Source: Flavobacteriales bacterium | GTDB taxonomy: Bacteria > Bacteroidota > Bacteroidia > UBA10329 | Assembly (NCBI GenBank): GCA_020635495.1 | Contig: JACJZQ010000003.1 | Span: 186,001-250,000 of the forward strand | Reading direction: 5' to 3' | DNA: 64,000 nucleotides | Shown here: positions 28,678 through 37,826 of the stretch, piece after piece | How the letters are laid out: every line of letters begins with the position of its first letter | Numbering within the stretch: position 1 is the stretch's first letter | Notes under the pieces: generated by a model | The model's database searches: none | Told to the model about the DNA's origin: nothing | What the model saw: only the letters and a program-made list of their open reading frames with translations | Translations under genes and position numbers: made by a program

Positions 28678-30174
28678 ATGTTTCGAAACAATTTAGTCAT
28701 GAGCACAATCAAGATTAATAGCCTTAAGTTGGTAGGTCTCTTCTTCGCTGCTAGCGTCATATTAGGAGCCTGCCAAAAAGAAAGATCCAATACTACTGGT
28801 TGGAACACCAACGACCCCAAGAATGGAGGTTTTGAGGTGGCCGCTTGGGAAGGACAGGAAACTGGCCCAGGTTTGGTATTTGTAGAAGGTGGAACCTTCA
28901 CCATGGGTAGAGTTGAACAAGATGTTCGTTATGATTGGGACAACATGCCAAGAAGAACTACGGTCTCTTCATTTTACATGGACGAAACAGAGGTTACCAA
29001 CGTAGATTACCGCGAATACCTTTATTGGATCACACGTGTATTCTATGCGAGTTACCCTGAGGTTTATAAGCGAGCACTTCCTGACACCTTGGTATGGAGA
29101 AGCAAGCTTGGTTTCAATGAACCTTACGTAGAACTTTACCTAAGACATCCAGCATATAACTACTACCCAGTGGTTGGTGTTAACTGGTTGCAAGCAACTG
29201 ATTACTGTGCTTGGAGAACTGACCGTGTTAACGAGCACATCTTAATTCGAGAGGGAATTCTTAGAACCAACCCGAACCAAGTTGATGAAGACAACTTTAA
29301 TACAGACGCTTATCTATCTGGCCAATATGAAGGTTTGGTGCGTTCTGACCTGATTGACCTTGATCCAAATAAGGATACACGAAAAGTTAGAATTGAGGAT
29401 GGAATACTATTGCCTCGTTACAGACTCCCAACAGAAGCAGAATGGGAATTTGCGGCTCTTGGTCTAGTTGGAAATACTGTCTTCGAGCGTGTTACAGAAA
29501 GAAGACTTTATCCTTGGAATGGAGCTTACATGCGTAATGCCGATGACCAGTTTAAAGGTGAAATGATGGCCAACTTCAAACGAGGAAAAGGAGATAACAT
29601 GGGTGCTGCCGGTTATTTGAACGACCGTGCTAACATTCCAACAGATGTGGCCTCTTACTGGCCTAACGATTACGGGCTTTACTGCATGGCAGGTAACGTT
29701 AACGAATGGGTAAAAGATGTTTACCGTCCATTGAGCATGGAAGATGATGATGACTTCAACATGTTCAGAGGTAACGTTTTCAAGACTCAACTTCGCGAAG
29801 AAGAAGGAGAAATTGCTGAGAAGGACAGCCTTGGTCGTATCATCTGGAGGGACGTAACCGAGGAAGAAAATACTCAAAGAAGAAACTACAAGAAGGCTGA
29901 TAATATCAACTTCCTTGATGGTGACTATTCATCATCGATTTTCTATACACAGGATGAGTACAATACCGGTGGAGACAAGGAAAAGAAAAGAATGTATGAA
30001 TGGGGCGCTACGTCTTTGATCAATGATGAAGCGCACGTATACAAAGGAGGTTCTTGGAAAGACCGAGCGTATTGGTTGGTTCCTGGAACTAGAAGATTCT
30101 TGGATGCCACGCAATCTACAGACGATATTGGTTTCCGCTGTGCAATGCACCGTGTAGGAACACAAACTCAATAA
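28678..30174 (+). CDS. gldJ: Gliding motility/T9SS lipoprotein GldJ
   Basis: The 498-residue protein has a lipoprotein signal ending LGAC (Cys32) and a formylglycine-generating-enzyme-like (SUMF1) fold: GPGLVFVEGGTFTMG (~63-77), MDETEVTNVDYREYLYW, RLPTEAEWEFAA (~244-255), GLYCMAGNVNEWVKDVY and a C-terminal DIGFRCAMHR. GldJ and GldK share this fold; the position between porU and murF favours GldJ. In Flavobacterium GldJ is needed for gliding and for stable T9SS components. An ATG at 28699 is an alternative start. A strong terminator follows. Confidence 0.9.
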   Translation: MFRNNLVMSTIKINSLKLVGLFFAASVILGACQKERSNTTGWNTNDPKNGGFEVAAWEGQETGPGLVFVEGGTFTMGRVEQDVRYDWDNMPRRTTVSSFYMDETEVTNVDYREYLYWITRVFYASYPEVYKRALPDTLVWRSKLGFNEPYVELYLRHPAYNYYPVVGVNWLQATDYCAWRTDRVNEHILIREGILRTNPNQVDEDNFNTDAYLSGQYEGLVRSDLIDLDPNKDTRKVRIEDGILLPRYRLPTEAEWEFAALGLVGNTVFERVTERRLYPWNGAYMRNADDQFKGEMMANFKRGKGDNMGAAGYLNDRANIPTDVASYWPNDYGLYCMAGNVNEWVKDVYRPLSMEDDDDFNMFRGNVFKTQLREEEGEIAEKDSLGRIIWRDVTEEENTQRRNYKKADNINFLDGDYSSSIFYTQDEYNTGGDKEKKRMYEWGATSLINDEAHVYKGGSWKDRAYWLVPGTRRFLDATQSTDDIGFRCAMHRVGTQTQ

Positions 30175-30197
30175 CCACCATTGGTTAAAAGAATTGT

Positions 30198-30230
30198 AAA
30201 CCCCGAGTTCAAAATGAACTCGGGGTTTTT
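30198..30230 (+). terminator. Rho-independent terminator after gldJ
   Basis: AAACCCCGAGTTCA pairs with TGAACTCGGGGTTT around a two-base AA loop region, followed by a T-rich tract. It lies 23 bp after the gldJ stop and 11 bp before murF. Confidence 0.9.
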
Positions 30231-30241
30231 ATTTTTCGGTC

Positions 30242-31555
30242 ATGGACATTAAGGCTCTTTACGACAAATACACCACGTGCTCAGGTATCTCTACAGACAG
30301 TAGAAAAATAACCGCCAACTGTATGTATATCGCTCTAAGAGGCGAAACGTTTGACGGAAATAAGTTTGCATTGGATAGCCTTGAAAAAGGCGCAAAGTTT
30401 GCCGTGGTAGATGATCCTACCATTCTGGATCAAGATGGTATAATAAAGGTGTCTAACGGACTTAAAACACTTCAAGACCTATCATCATATCACCGCCATC
30501 AGTTTGAGATTCCTGTTATTGGAATTACTGGTTCAAACGGTAAGACAACGACCAAAGAACTGATGCATGCAGTCCTCAGTCAAAAATTCAATGTGTTAGC
30601 CACATCAGGGAACTTCAACAACCATATCGGAGTTCCCCTAACGCTATTTCGACTGAATCCCGAGCATGAAATTGCCATCATTGAAATGGGTGCAAGTGCA
30701 CAAGGTGACATTAAAGAACTGTGTGATATTGCAGATCCGAACTACGCATTGATTACCAACATCGGCAAAGCACACTTAGAAACCATGGGCGGTTTGGAAG
30801 GTGTTCTGAAGACGAAAACCGAACTGTTCGACCATATCAGAATTCATGGTGGTAAACTGCTTGTTCACAGTTGTGACAAACTGTTGATGCAGAATGCAAG
30901 TTCAGATGCTTCATTCCTGTATGGAGCTTTACCAACAGATGATGTTCAAGGTCAAATTGTACGGGATGGAAACCTTGTCTCTGTACAATGGAAACGAAAG
31001 GAAGTGGAAGGAGCGTTAAATGATGCGCCAGTTGTTAAGACTAACCTTACTGGAACTTACAACCTTCCAAATATCATGGCAGCCGTTGCCACTGGAATTG
31101 TGTTTGGCCTTACTGACGCTGAAATCGCGAAAGGCCTTTCCAGTTATGAGCCTTCGAACAACCGTTCAGAGGTTAGAAAAAAGGGAACCAACACATTCAT
31201 CCTAGATGCATACAACGCCAACCCCAGCAGTATGGAGGTGGCCATTAACAATTTGGTCGGCTCAGTAGGTGAGAATCATGCAGTAATTCTTGGCGAAATG
31301 CTGGAAGTTGGCCCAACAAGCGCAGAAGAGCATCGCAACATCTGCGAACGCTTGGTTTCGCTGAAAATGAAAACCGTTTGCTTGGTCGGGAAAGAATTCA
31401 ATCATTTCAAGAACGACTTTCCATTTCAATTCTTCGAGAATGTAGAACAGTTGAACGAATGGCTGAAAGACCATCCGTTTGACAACGAAACAGTCCTTAT
31501 AAAAGGTTCGCGAGGAAATAAACTGGAAAAAGCAGCAGAGTTGCTACTTGCTTAA
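30242..31555 (+). CDS. murF: UDP-N-acetylmuramoyl-tripeptide--D-Ala-D-Ala ligase
   Basis: The 437-residue Mur ligase adds D-Ala-D-Ala to the peptidoglycan precursor in the cytoplasm. The ATP loop is GSNGKTT (97-103). Other Mur motifs are EMGASAQGDI, NIGKAHLETMGG, LTGTYNLPNIMAA and LDAYNANPSSM. The length matches the family. The start lies just after the gldJ terminator, so it probably depends on its own promoter or partial read-through. The stop overlaps the acyl-CoA dehydrogenase stop in TTAA. Confidence 0.97.
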   Translation: MDIKALYDKYTTCSGISTDSRKITANCMYIALRGETFDGNKFALDSLEKGAKFAVVDDPTILDQDGIIKVSNGLKTLQDLSSYHRHQFEIPVIGITGSNGKTTTKELMHAVLSQKFNVLATSGNFNNHIGVPLTLFRLNPEHEIAIIEMGASAQGDIKELCDIADPNYALITNIGKAHLETMGGLEGVLKTKTELFDHIRIHGGKLLVHSCDKLLMQNASSDASFLYGALPTDDVQGQIVRDGNLVSVQWKRKEVEGALNDAPVVKTNLTGTYNLPNIMAAVATGIVFGLTDAEIAKGLSSYEPSNNRSEVRKKGTNTFILDAYNANPSSMEVAINNLVGSVGENHAVILGEMLEVGPTSAEEHRNICERLVSLKMKTVCLVGKEFNHFKNDFPFQFFENVEQLNEWLKDHPFDNETVLIKGSRGNKLEKAAELLLA

Positions 31556-32694
31556 TCCTTGGTAACCGCTCTCGAGATCACGATTTTCTGAACCTCAGAA
31601 GTTCCTTCATAAATCTGCGTGATCTTCGCATCACGCATCAAACGCTCTACGTGGTACTCTTTCACGTAACCGTAACCACCGTGAACCTGAACGGCTTCGA
31701 TGGTCGTTTCCATGGCCACTTTGGAGGCATAGAGTTTTGCCATGGAACTTGAAAGATCGTAGTTCAAACCTTGATCTTTCTGCCAAGCAGATTTATAGAT
31801 CAACATCCGCGCAGCTTCGATCTCCGTAGCCATGTCAGCCAACTTGAACTGAATAGCTTGGTGTTGGTTGATGGTCTTTCCGAATGCCTTGCGCTCCTTA
31901 GAATAAGCCAACGCCAACTCGTACGCTCCTTGAGCAATTCCGAGCGCTTGCGCAGCAATTCCGATTCGTCCACCCGAAAGGGTCATCATCGCGAATTTGA
32001 ATCCAAAGCCGTCTTCACCAATTCTGTTTTCCTTAGGTACTTTCACATCTTGGAACATGAGCGAATGCGTATCTGAAGAACGGATTCCCAGCTTGTCCTC
32101 TTTCGGGCCAACGGTAAAACCTTCCATTCCTTTCTCAACGATCAACACATTGATCCCTCGGTGCCCTTTCGCAACATCTGTCTGCGCAATCACCAAATAC
32201 GTTGAAGCATTTCCTCCGTTGGTGATCCAGTTTTTAGTGCCGTTCAACAAATAGTGGTCGCCCATATCAATGGCCGTGGTACTTTGGGAAGTTGCATCCG
32301 AACCTGCTTCTGGCTCTGAAAGCGCAAATGCGCCTAGTTTTTGACCCGTTGCCAACGGAACCAGGTACTTCTGCTTCTGCTCCTCTGTTCCGTATTTCTC
32401 CAAGCCCCAATTCACCAACGAGTTGCAAACGCTCATACATACTGAAGCGGAATTATCAATCTTGGAAAGTTCTTCCATGGCCAGCACATACGAAATGGTG
32501 TCCATGCCACTGCCGCCATACTTTGGGTCAACCATCAAACCGAGGAAACCGAGCTCTCCCATTTTCTTCACCTGCTCGTGTGGGAATTCCATCTTCGCAT
32601 CGCGCTCAATAACACCTGGCAACAGCTCGCTCTGCGCAAAATCGCGGGCAGCCTTCTGTATCATCAATTGCTCTTCTGTCAACTCAAATTTCAT
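31552..32694 (-). CDS. Acyl-CoA dehydrogenase
   Basis: The 380-residue flavoprotein oxidises an acyl-CoA to the 2-enoyl-CoA. FAD/substrate motifs are GAFALSEPEAGSDA (121-134) and a catalytic glutamate at E363 in IYEGTSE. The length and sequence fit short/medium-chain or branched-chain enzymes; chain-length preference cannot be read here. The ATG at 32694 is chosen; an upstream extension of 13 residues (from 32733) lacks family sequence. A minus-strand TACATTTG lies 25 bp upstream. It stands alone between murF and anmK. Confidence 0.95.
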   Translation of the reverse strand: MKFELTEEQLMIQKAARDFAQSELLPGVIERDAKMEFPHEQVKKMGELGFLGLMVDPKYGGSGMDTISYVLAMEELSKIDNSASVCMSVCNSLVNWGLEKYGTEEQKQKYLVPLATGQKLGAFALSEPEAGSDATSQSTTAIDMGDHYLLNGTKNWITNGGNASTYLVIAQTDVAKGHRGINVLIVEKGMEGFTVGPKEDKLGIRSSDTHSLMFQDVKVPKENRIGEDGFGFKFAMMTLSGGRIGIAAQALGIAQGAYELALAYSKERKAFGKTINQHQAIQFKLADMATEIEAARMLIYKSAWQKDQGLNYDLSSSMAKLYASKVAMETTIEAVQVHGGYGYVKEYHVERLMRDAKITQIYEGTSEVQKIVISRAVTKD

Positions 32695-32719
32695 CTCCGA
32701 TATGCTTTTTGGTGAGCGG

Positions 32720-32727
32720 CAAATGTA
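32720..32727 (-). promoter_or_regulatory. Candidate -7 box TACATTTG for the acyl-CoA dehydrogenase
   Basis: Read on the minus strand it is a perfect TAnnTTTG match, 25 bp before the chosen ATG. Its position supports the shorter start. Confidence 0.45.
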
Positions 32728-32774
32728 ACGCATTGCACCTATTAATCCTTAATCTTACAGGGCTAAACCGCTAG

Positions 32775-33851
32775 ATGGGAAAAGGGTTCAAAACAACCGC
32801 AATCGGCATCATGTCAGGCACATCGCTTGACGGATTGGATCTGTGTCTTGCCGAGTTCCGTTTCGATGGAAAGTGGCACTTCGAGATCATCCATGCTAAT
32901 TGTGTGGATTATGATGGGGATTGGCGAAAGAAATTGGCAACGGCTCACGAATTATCCGAAGAAAACCTCCAAAAGCTCCATGCAAATTTCGGCCGTTTCA
33001 TTGGAGAACATGTGAACTCATTTCTGGATAGGAATAAACTGGAAAAACCTGAAATGGTCTGCTCGCATGGCCACACGGTTTTTCATCAGCCTGAAAAAGG
33101 AATAACGCTTCAAATCGGAGATGGACAAACCATTGCCAACACAACAGGAATTACTTGCGTGAATGATTTCCGCTCGCTGGATGTTTCGTTGGGTGGACAA
33201 GGCGCGCCTCTTGTACCCATCGGAGACGAATTGCTGTTCTCTGAATTTGATGCGTGCCTGAATCTGGGAGGATTTTCTAACATCAGCTTTAAGGAAGATG
33301 ACGAAAGACGCGCCTTCGACATTTGCCCAGTGAATATCGTTCTGAACGAACTATCCAACCGTTTGGGCCAACCGTTTGACCGAAACGGTGAACTAGCCCG
33401 TTCGGGAAAACTGAATGAAGCACTTCTCGACCACCTAAATAGCTTGAACCTGTACACAGCAGAAATCCGTCCATCGCTGGCCCGCGAATGGGTGGAATCT
33501 ACCGTCACCCCACTATTGAAAGAATCTGGTCTGAGTGAAATAGATCTCATGCGAACTTTTGTTGAACATGTGGCGATTCAGATCGCTCGCGTGGTTGAAC
33601 GAAAAACTGCTGGTGGACGGGTACTGGTAACAGGTGGTGGCGCGTACAATTCGTTCTTGATCGAGCGATTGAGAACGTACTGTTTGGCCGACCTCATCAC
33701 CCCCGAAAAACAGACCATTGAGTTCAAAGAGGCGCTAATCTTCGCGTTCTTAGGCGTCCTCCGAATAAACGATGAGATAAATGTGCTTCGAAGTGTTACG
33801 GGAGCTACTCGAAATTCTTCTTCCGGATCGATCCATTTCCCATTGGTCTGA
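32775..33851 (+). CDS. anmK: Anhydro-N-acetylmuramic acid kinase
   Basis: The 358-residue sugar kinase phosphorylates and opens 1,6-anhydro-MurNAc released in cell-wall turnover. The N-terminal signature IGIMSGTSLDGLD (11-23) is clear, with CSHGHTVFHQPEKG and the sugar-binding/ATPase motifs GGQGAPLVPIGD, NLGGFSNIS and VTGGGAYNSFL. The length is normal. No murQ is adjacent. It diverges from the acyl-CoA dehydrogenase across 80 bp. Confidence 0.95.
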   Translation: MGKGFKTTAIGIMSGTSLDGLDLCLAEFRFDGKWHFEIIHANCVDYDGDWRKKLATAHELSEENLQKLHANFGRFIGEHVNSFLDRNKLEKPEMVCSHGHTVFHQPEKGITLQIGDGQTIANTTGITCVNDFRSLDVSLGGQGAPLVPIGDELLFSEFDACLNLGGFSNISFKEDDERRAFDICPVNIVLNELSNRLGQPFDRNGELARSGKLNEALLDHLNSLNLYTAEIRPSLAREWVESTVTPLLKESGLSEIDLMRTFVEHVAIQIARVVERKTAGGRVLVTGGGAYNSFLIERLRTYCLADLITPEKQTIEFKEALIFAFLGVLRINDEINVLRSVTGATRNSSSGSIHFPLV

Positions 33852-33891
33852 TGTCACTTTCCGAATACATGATTGCCCTCTGAATTTGTTT

Positions 33892-33899
33892 TACTTTTG
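33892..33899 (+). promoter_or_regulatory. Candidate -7 box TACTTTTG for the amino-acid dehydrogenase
   Basis: It is a perfect TAnnTTTG match, 25 bp before the GTG start at 33925. A -33 TTTG at the usual spacing was not found. Confidence 0.4.
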
Positions 33900-33924
33900 C
33901 GCGGAATTTTAGCCCGTTCTACCT

Positions 33925-35187
33925 GTGTTTGAACTTCTTAAGAAATACGAGGAAACCGCGCCCGAGATCGTTTTTGAATGGAACGATAGAGAAACTGAGG
34001 CTCGCGGTTGGGTTGTGATCAACTCGCTTCGTGGTGGTGCTGCCGGTGGTGGCACCAGAATGCGCCCTGGTTTGGACAAGGACGAAGTAATCTCATTGGC
34101 CAAAACCATGGAGATCAAATTCACCGTAAGCGGACCTCCTATCGGTGGGGCAAAATCAGGGATTGACTTTGACCCGAAAGACCCGCGTAGAAAAGGTGTT
34201 CTTGAACGTTGGTTCAAAGCCGTTTCCCCACTTTTAAAGAACTACTACGGCACTGGTGGCGACCTGAACGTGGATCAGAAAGCTGATGTAATTCCGATCA
34301 CTGAATCGTACGGGATCTGGCACCCGCAGGAAGGTGTGGTCAACGGACATTTCAAACCAACAGAAGCAGAGAAGATCCATAAGATCGGAAGGCTGAGAAA
34401 CGGTATTTCCAAGATTTTGGAAGACCCGAACTACTGTCCGGATGGCCCTGTAAAGTACCGTGTAGCTGATATGATTACTGGATTCGGTGTAAGTGAATCT
34501 GTAAAACACTTCTACTCTATTTTCAGAAACGAATCGCTTCAGGGAAAACGGGTAATTGTGCAAGGCTGGGGAAATGTTGCTTCAGCAGCGGCCCTTGAGT
34601 TGGCGCACAGTGGTGCACAGATCGTTGGTATCATAGACCGCGATGGTGGCATCATTAACGAGGAAGGCTGGGGCTTGCAGGCCGTGAAAAAGTTTTTTAT
34701 CGAGAATAAAAAAGGAAACAATCTGGTGGTGAAGGACATGATGTCTTTCGATCAGGTAAACGAGCGCATTTGGGAAGTCCCCGCAGATATTTTCATTCCA
34801 GCCGCTGCTTCCAGATTGGTTACAGAAGACCAATTGAGACGCCTGCTTTGGGCGGGTGTTGAAACCATTGCCTGCGGAGCCAATGTGCCATTTGCGGATA
34901 AGGAAATATTCTACGGTCCCATTATGAGCGAGGCCGATAAGCAGATAAGTCTTATCCCTGACTTTATTGCCAACTGTGGCATGGCCAGAGCATTTGCATA
35001 CCTGATGGAGTCTGAAGACCCGGAATTTACAGATGCCGGAATTTTCGAGGACACATCGTTCACTATTTACAATTCGCTGAGAGACATTCACGATAGAAGC
35101 ACCTCTCTCACCAACGTAACTCGCACGGCATTTGAAATTGCCCTTGAAGAATTGACAACAGAATCTGAATCAATACCTACACATTAA
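33925..35187 (+). CDS. Glu/Leu/Phe/Val dehydrogenase
   Basis: The 420-residue enzyme oxidatively deaminates an amino acid with NAD(P), linking nitrogen and carbon metabolism. The catalytic lysine is K77 in PPIGGAKSGID. The Rossmann loop is QGWGNVAS (213-220). The glycine-rich GGAAGGGTRMRPG (37-49) is the substrate loop. Glutamate is the most likely substrate, but leucine/valine dehydrogenases share these motifs. The start is GTG at 33925; no earlier ATG fits. It is followed after 3 bp by nhaD. Confidence 0.92.
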   Translation: MFELLKKYEETAPEIVFEWNDRETEARGWVVINSLRGGAAGGGTRMRPGLDKDEVISLAKTMEIKFTVSGPPIGGAKSGIDFDPKDPRRKGVLERWFKAVSPLLKNYYGTGGDLNVDQKADVIPITESYGIWHPQEGVVNGHFKPTEAEKIHKIGRLRNGISKILEDPNYCPDGPVKYRVADMITGFGVSESVKHFYSIFRNESLQGKRVIVQGWGNVASAAALELAHSGAQIVGIIDRDGGIINEEGWGLQAVKKFFIENKKGNNLVVKDMMSFDQVNERIWEVPADIFIPAAASRLVTEDQLRRLLWAGVETIACGANVPFADKEIFYGPIMSEADKQISLIPDFIANCGMARAFAYLMESEDPEFTDAGIFEDTSFTIYNSLRDIHDRSTSLTNVTRTAFEIALEELTTESESIPTH

Positions 35188-35190
35188 TAG

Positions 35191-36492
35191 ATGGAAATAG
35201 CATTGTTAGTGATCTTTGTTCTTGGCTACCTCGGAATTACGCTAGAACACTCTCTTAAAATTGACAAACTGATCCCAGCACTGGCCATGATGGCATTGCT
35301 TTGGGCCATTATAGCGCTGTTTCACGTTCCCGTTTATGAGATCATTAACGGGTTGGTTCCGGTAGAGCATTTTGACGAAGTGTTGCTGCATCATCTCGGC
35401 AAAACGGCTGAGATTCTTGTATTCCTGATGGGAGCGATGACGATTGTGGAAATCACCGACCATTTCAATGGTTTTGGCGCCATCAAATCGTTTGTGAAAA
35501 CCAAAGACAAGAAGGTTCTGCTTTGGATCATGGGTGGATTGGCATTCATTCTTTCTGCCATAATCGACAACCTTACCGCTACCATTGTCCTTATTACAAT
35601 TCTTAAGAAGTTGGTAGACAAACAGGAAGACCGACTCTGGTTTGCCGGTCTCATTGTAATTGGGGCAAATGCAGGTGGTGCTTGGTCTCCAATTGGAGAT
35701 GTTACTACAACCATGCTTTGGATAGGCAACAAAGTTTCTGCTGGTAAATTGATAGAATTCATCTTCCTGCCATCTCTTATCTGCATGGTTGTGCCAACGT
35801 TCATTGCAACGCTGTTACCACCTTTCAAAGGACAACTTTCTGTTCCAGAATCAGCTTCGGATGAAAAGCCAGCCAGTTTAAGTATGCTGTTGTTGGGTCT
35901 TGGAATGATCGTATTCGTTCCGATCTTCAAAACACTTACACACCTGCCTCCATACATCGGAATGATGCTTTCGTTGGCCGTTGTTGCCACCGTGGCTGAA
36001 ATAAAAAGTGCACGTGCATTTACCATGTCTGAAGCAGCCCATCACCACAGTCCGGTACATACTTCTTTGGCTCGAATTGAAATGCCTTCCATCCTATTCT
36101 TCTTGGGAATTCTGATGGCAGTTGCCGCATTGGAAAGTGTTGGAATGATCTTCGAATTGGGCGAGAACGTTCGTGCGGCCATACCAGACGACATTTTTGT
36201 GATTCTGATGGGCTTCGGTTCTGCGGTTATTGATAACGTTCCGTTGGTTGCGGCCAGCATGGGAATGTTCCAATTGCCATTGGACCACCACATCTGGCAC
36301 TTCATCGCGTTCTCTGCCGGAACGGGCGGAAGCATGCTTATCATCGGTTCTGCAGCAGGTGTTGTGGCCATGGGAATGGAGCGCATCGATTTCATGTGGT
36401 ACCTCAAGAACATTGCATGGTTGGCATTGCTTGGCTTTGCCGCAGGCTGTGCCAGTTTCATGCTATTGGTGCAGGTTCTTCACGGAATCTGA
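35191..36492 (+). CDS. nhaD: Na+/H+ antiporter NhaD
   Basis: The 433-residue inner-membrane protein has about 11-12 hydrophobic segments. It carries NhaD/ArsB-like motifs FILSAIIDNLTATIVLI, GANAGGAWSPIGDVTTTMLW, GFGSAVIDNVPLVAASMGMF and the C-terminal GTGGSMLIIGSAAGVV. NhaD antiporters expel Na+ in halotolerant and marine bacteria. The gene starts 3 bp after the dehydrogenase stop, so the two are probably one operon. Confidence 0.94.
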   Translation: MEIALLVIFVLGYLGITLEHSLKIDKLIPALAMMALLWAIIALFHVPVYEIINGLVPVEHFDEVLLHHLGKTAEILVFLMGAMTIVEITDHFNGFGAIKSFVKTKDKKVLLWIMGGLAFILSAIIDNLTATIVLITILKKLVDKQEDRLWFAGLIVIGANAGGAWSPIGDVTTTMLWIGNKVSAGKLIEFIFLPSLICMVVPTFIATLLPPFKGQLSVPESASDEKPASLSMLLLGLGMIVFVPIFKTLTHLPPYIGMMLSLAVVATVAEIKSARAFTMSEAAHHHSPVHTSLARIEMPSILFFLGILMAVAALESVGMIFELGENVRAAIPDDIFVILMGFGSAVIDNVPLVAASMGMFQLPLDHHIWHFIAFSAGTGGSMLIIGSAAGVVAMGMERIDFMWYLKNIAWLALLGFAAGCASFMLLVQVLHGI

Positions 36493-36497
36493 TTCAT

Positions 36498-36528
36498 TTT
36501 GATCCCATTTAACGGCAACATATCTTTG
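36498..36528 (+). promoter_or_regulatory. Promoter TTTG-N19-TATCTTTG for the cytosine methyltransferase
   Basis: TTTG (36498-36501) and TATCTTTG (36521-36528) are separated by exactly 19 bp, a full match to the Bacteroidota promoter. The ATG is at 36534, 5 bp after the -7 box, so the mRNA is predicted to be leaderless or nearly so. Confidence 0.7.
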
Positions 36529-36533
36529 GTGCA

Positions 36534-37826
36534 ATGAGCATCAAAGTTGTTGAGCTTTTTGCGGGTGTTGGTGGTTTCCGATTGGGATTGGAACAGGCCA
36601 GTTCCGAATTCGATGTGATTTGGAGCAACCAGTGGGAACCGAGCACGAAGAAGCAACACGCCAGTTTGGTTTATGAACATCGCTGGCCAAACGCCAATCA
36701 TTCCAATCAGAACATTGAAGAAATTGTTGAACACGATTTCGACCAGATTCCAGACCATGATATGTTGGTTGGAGGATTTCCCTGTCAGGATTATTCGGTA
36801 GCCACCACCCTTCGGAATTCAAAAGGACTTAGAGGCAAAAAAGGAGTGCTTTGGTGGAGCATTGAAGCTATTCTTCGAAAGAAAGACAAGAATCTTCCGA
36901 AATACCTGATGCTTGAAAACGTTGACCGCTTGCTCAAGTCACCAGCAACGCAGCGTGGACGCGATTTGGCTATTATGCTTTCTTCTTTGAATGCTTTGGG
37001 ATATGCAGTTGAATGGCGCGTGATCAATGCTGCCGAATACGGAATGCCACAGCGCAGAAGGCGGGTTTTCATTCTCGGTTATCACAAATCGAGCGACATC
37101 TACAAACAGCTCCAAGCTGCGAAAACCAAAACGGAATGGTTAACAAAATTAGGTGTTGTAGCAACTGAATTTCCTGTGAAGGAAACCACACAGAAACCGT
37201 TTTCGGACACACTTGATTCAAACCTTGCCCAGATTTCTGAGGGTTTCAATAAAAACGGAAAGCTCTCTCCGTTTCAGAATACAGGACTGATGGTTGACGG
37301 ACAGTTCTGGACCCTGAAAACCGAAAGTGATTTCCGAGGAGAAGAGAAGGTTTTGGAAGAAGTTCTTGTGCCGAATTCGGAAGTTCCGAAGGAGTTTTTC
37401 ATCAGCAAAGCAGAACTGAAACAACCAAACGGTTGGGAGTTTCAGAAAGGCGCGAAGAAGATTCAGCGTACCAATAGCAATGGCCACACGTATTCGTATT
37501 CAGAAGGTGGAATGACTTTCCCAGACCCATTGGACAGACCTTCACGAACAATTATTACGGGCGAAGGTGGCAGAACGCCATCTCGTTTTAAGCACGTGGT
37601 TCTGAAAGACGGCAAATACCGAAGACTTATTCCAAAGGAATTGGAACGGTTGAACATGTTCCCAGATGACCACACCAAACTGGACGGAATTACCCATCAG
37701 AAGCGCGCCTTCTTTATGGGCAACGCCCTGGTGGTTGGAATTGTGGAGAAGCTTGGGCGGCAACTCGCGTTAAGGATTGTAGCGGATACCCCGCAGCAAA
37801 GCGAGGAGTATGAGCGGAAAGCCTGA
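36534..37826 (+). CDS. DNA (cytosine-5) methyltransferase, orphan
   Basis: The 430-residue enzyme has all main C5-methyltransferase motifs: FAGVGG (9-14, SAM binding), PCQ with nucleophile C84 (GGFPCQDYS), ENV (128-130), QRRRR (173-177), a target-recognition region (~185-340) and C-terminal motifs RPSRTIITGEGG and NALVVGIV. The recognition site cannot be read from sequence. No restriction endonuclease, Vsr nuclease or phage gene is adjacent, so it may act in host regulation or protection. The last residues (about RIVADTPQQSEEYERKA) run into a hairpin repeat element that also contains the stop codon. Confidence 0.95.
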   Translation: MSIKVVELFAGVGGFRLGLEQASSEFDVIWSNQWEPSTKKQHASLVYEHRWPNANHSNQNIEEIVEHDFDQIPDHDMLVGGFPCQDYSVATTLRNSKGLRGKKGVLWWSIEAILRKKDKNLPKYLMLENVDRLLKSPATQRGRDLAIMLSSLNALGYAVEWRVINAAEYGMPQRRRRVFILGYHKSSDIYKQLQAAKTKTEWLTKLGVVATEFPVKETTQKPFSDTLDSNLAQISEGFNKNGKLSPFQNTGLMVDGQFWTLKTESDFRGEEKVLEEVLVPNSEVPKEFFISKAELKQPNGWEFQKGAKKIQRTNSNGHTYSYSEGGMTFPDPLDRPSRTIITGEGGRTPSRFKHVVLKDGKYRRLIPKELERLNMFPDDHTKLDGITHQKRAFFMGNALVVGIVEKLGRQLALRIVADTPQQSEEYERKA

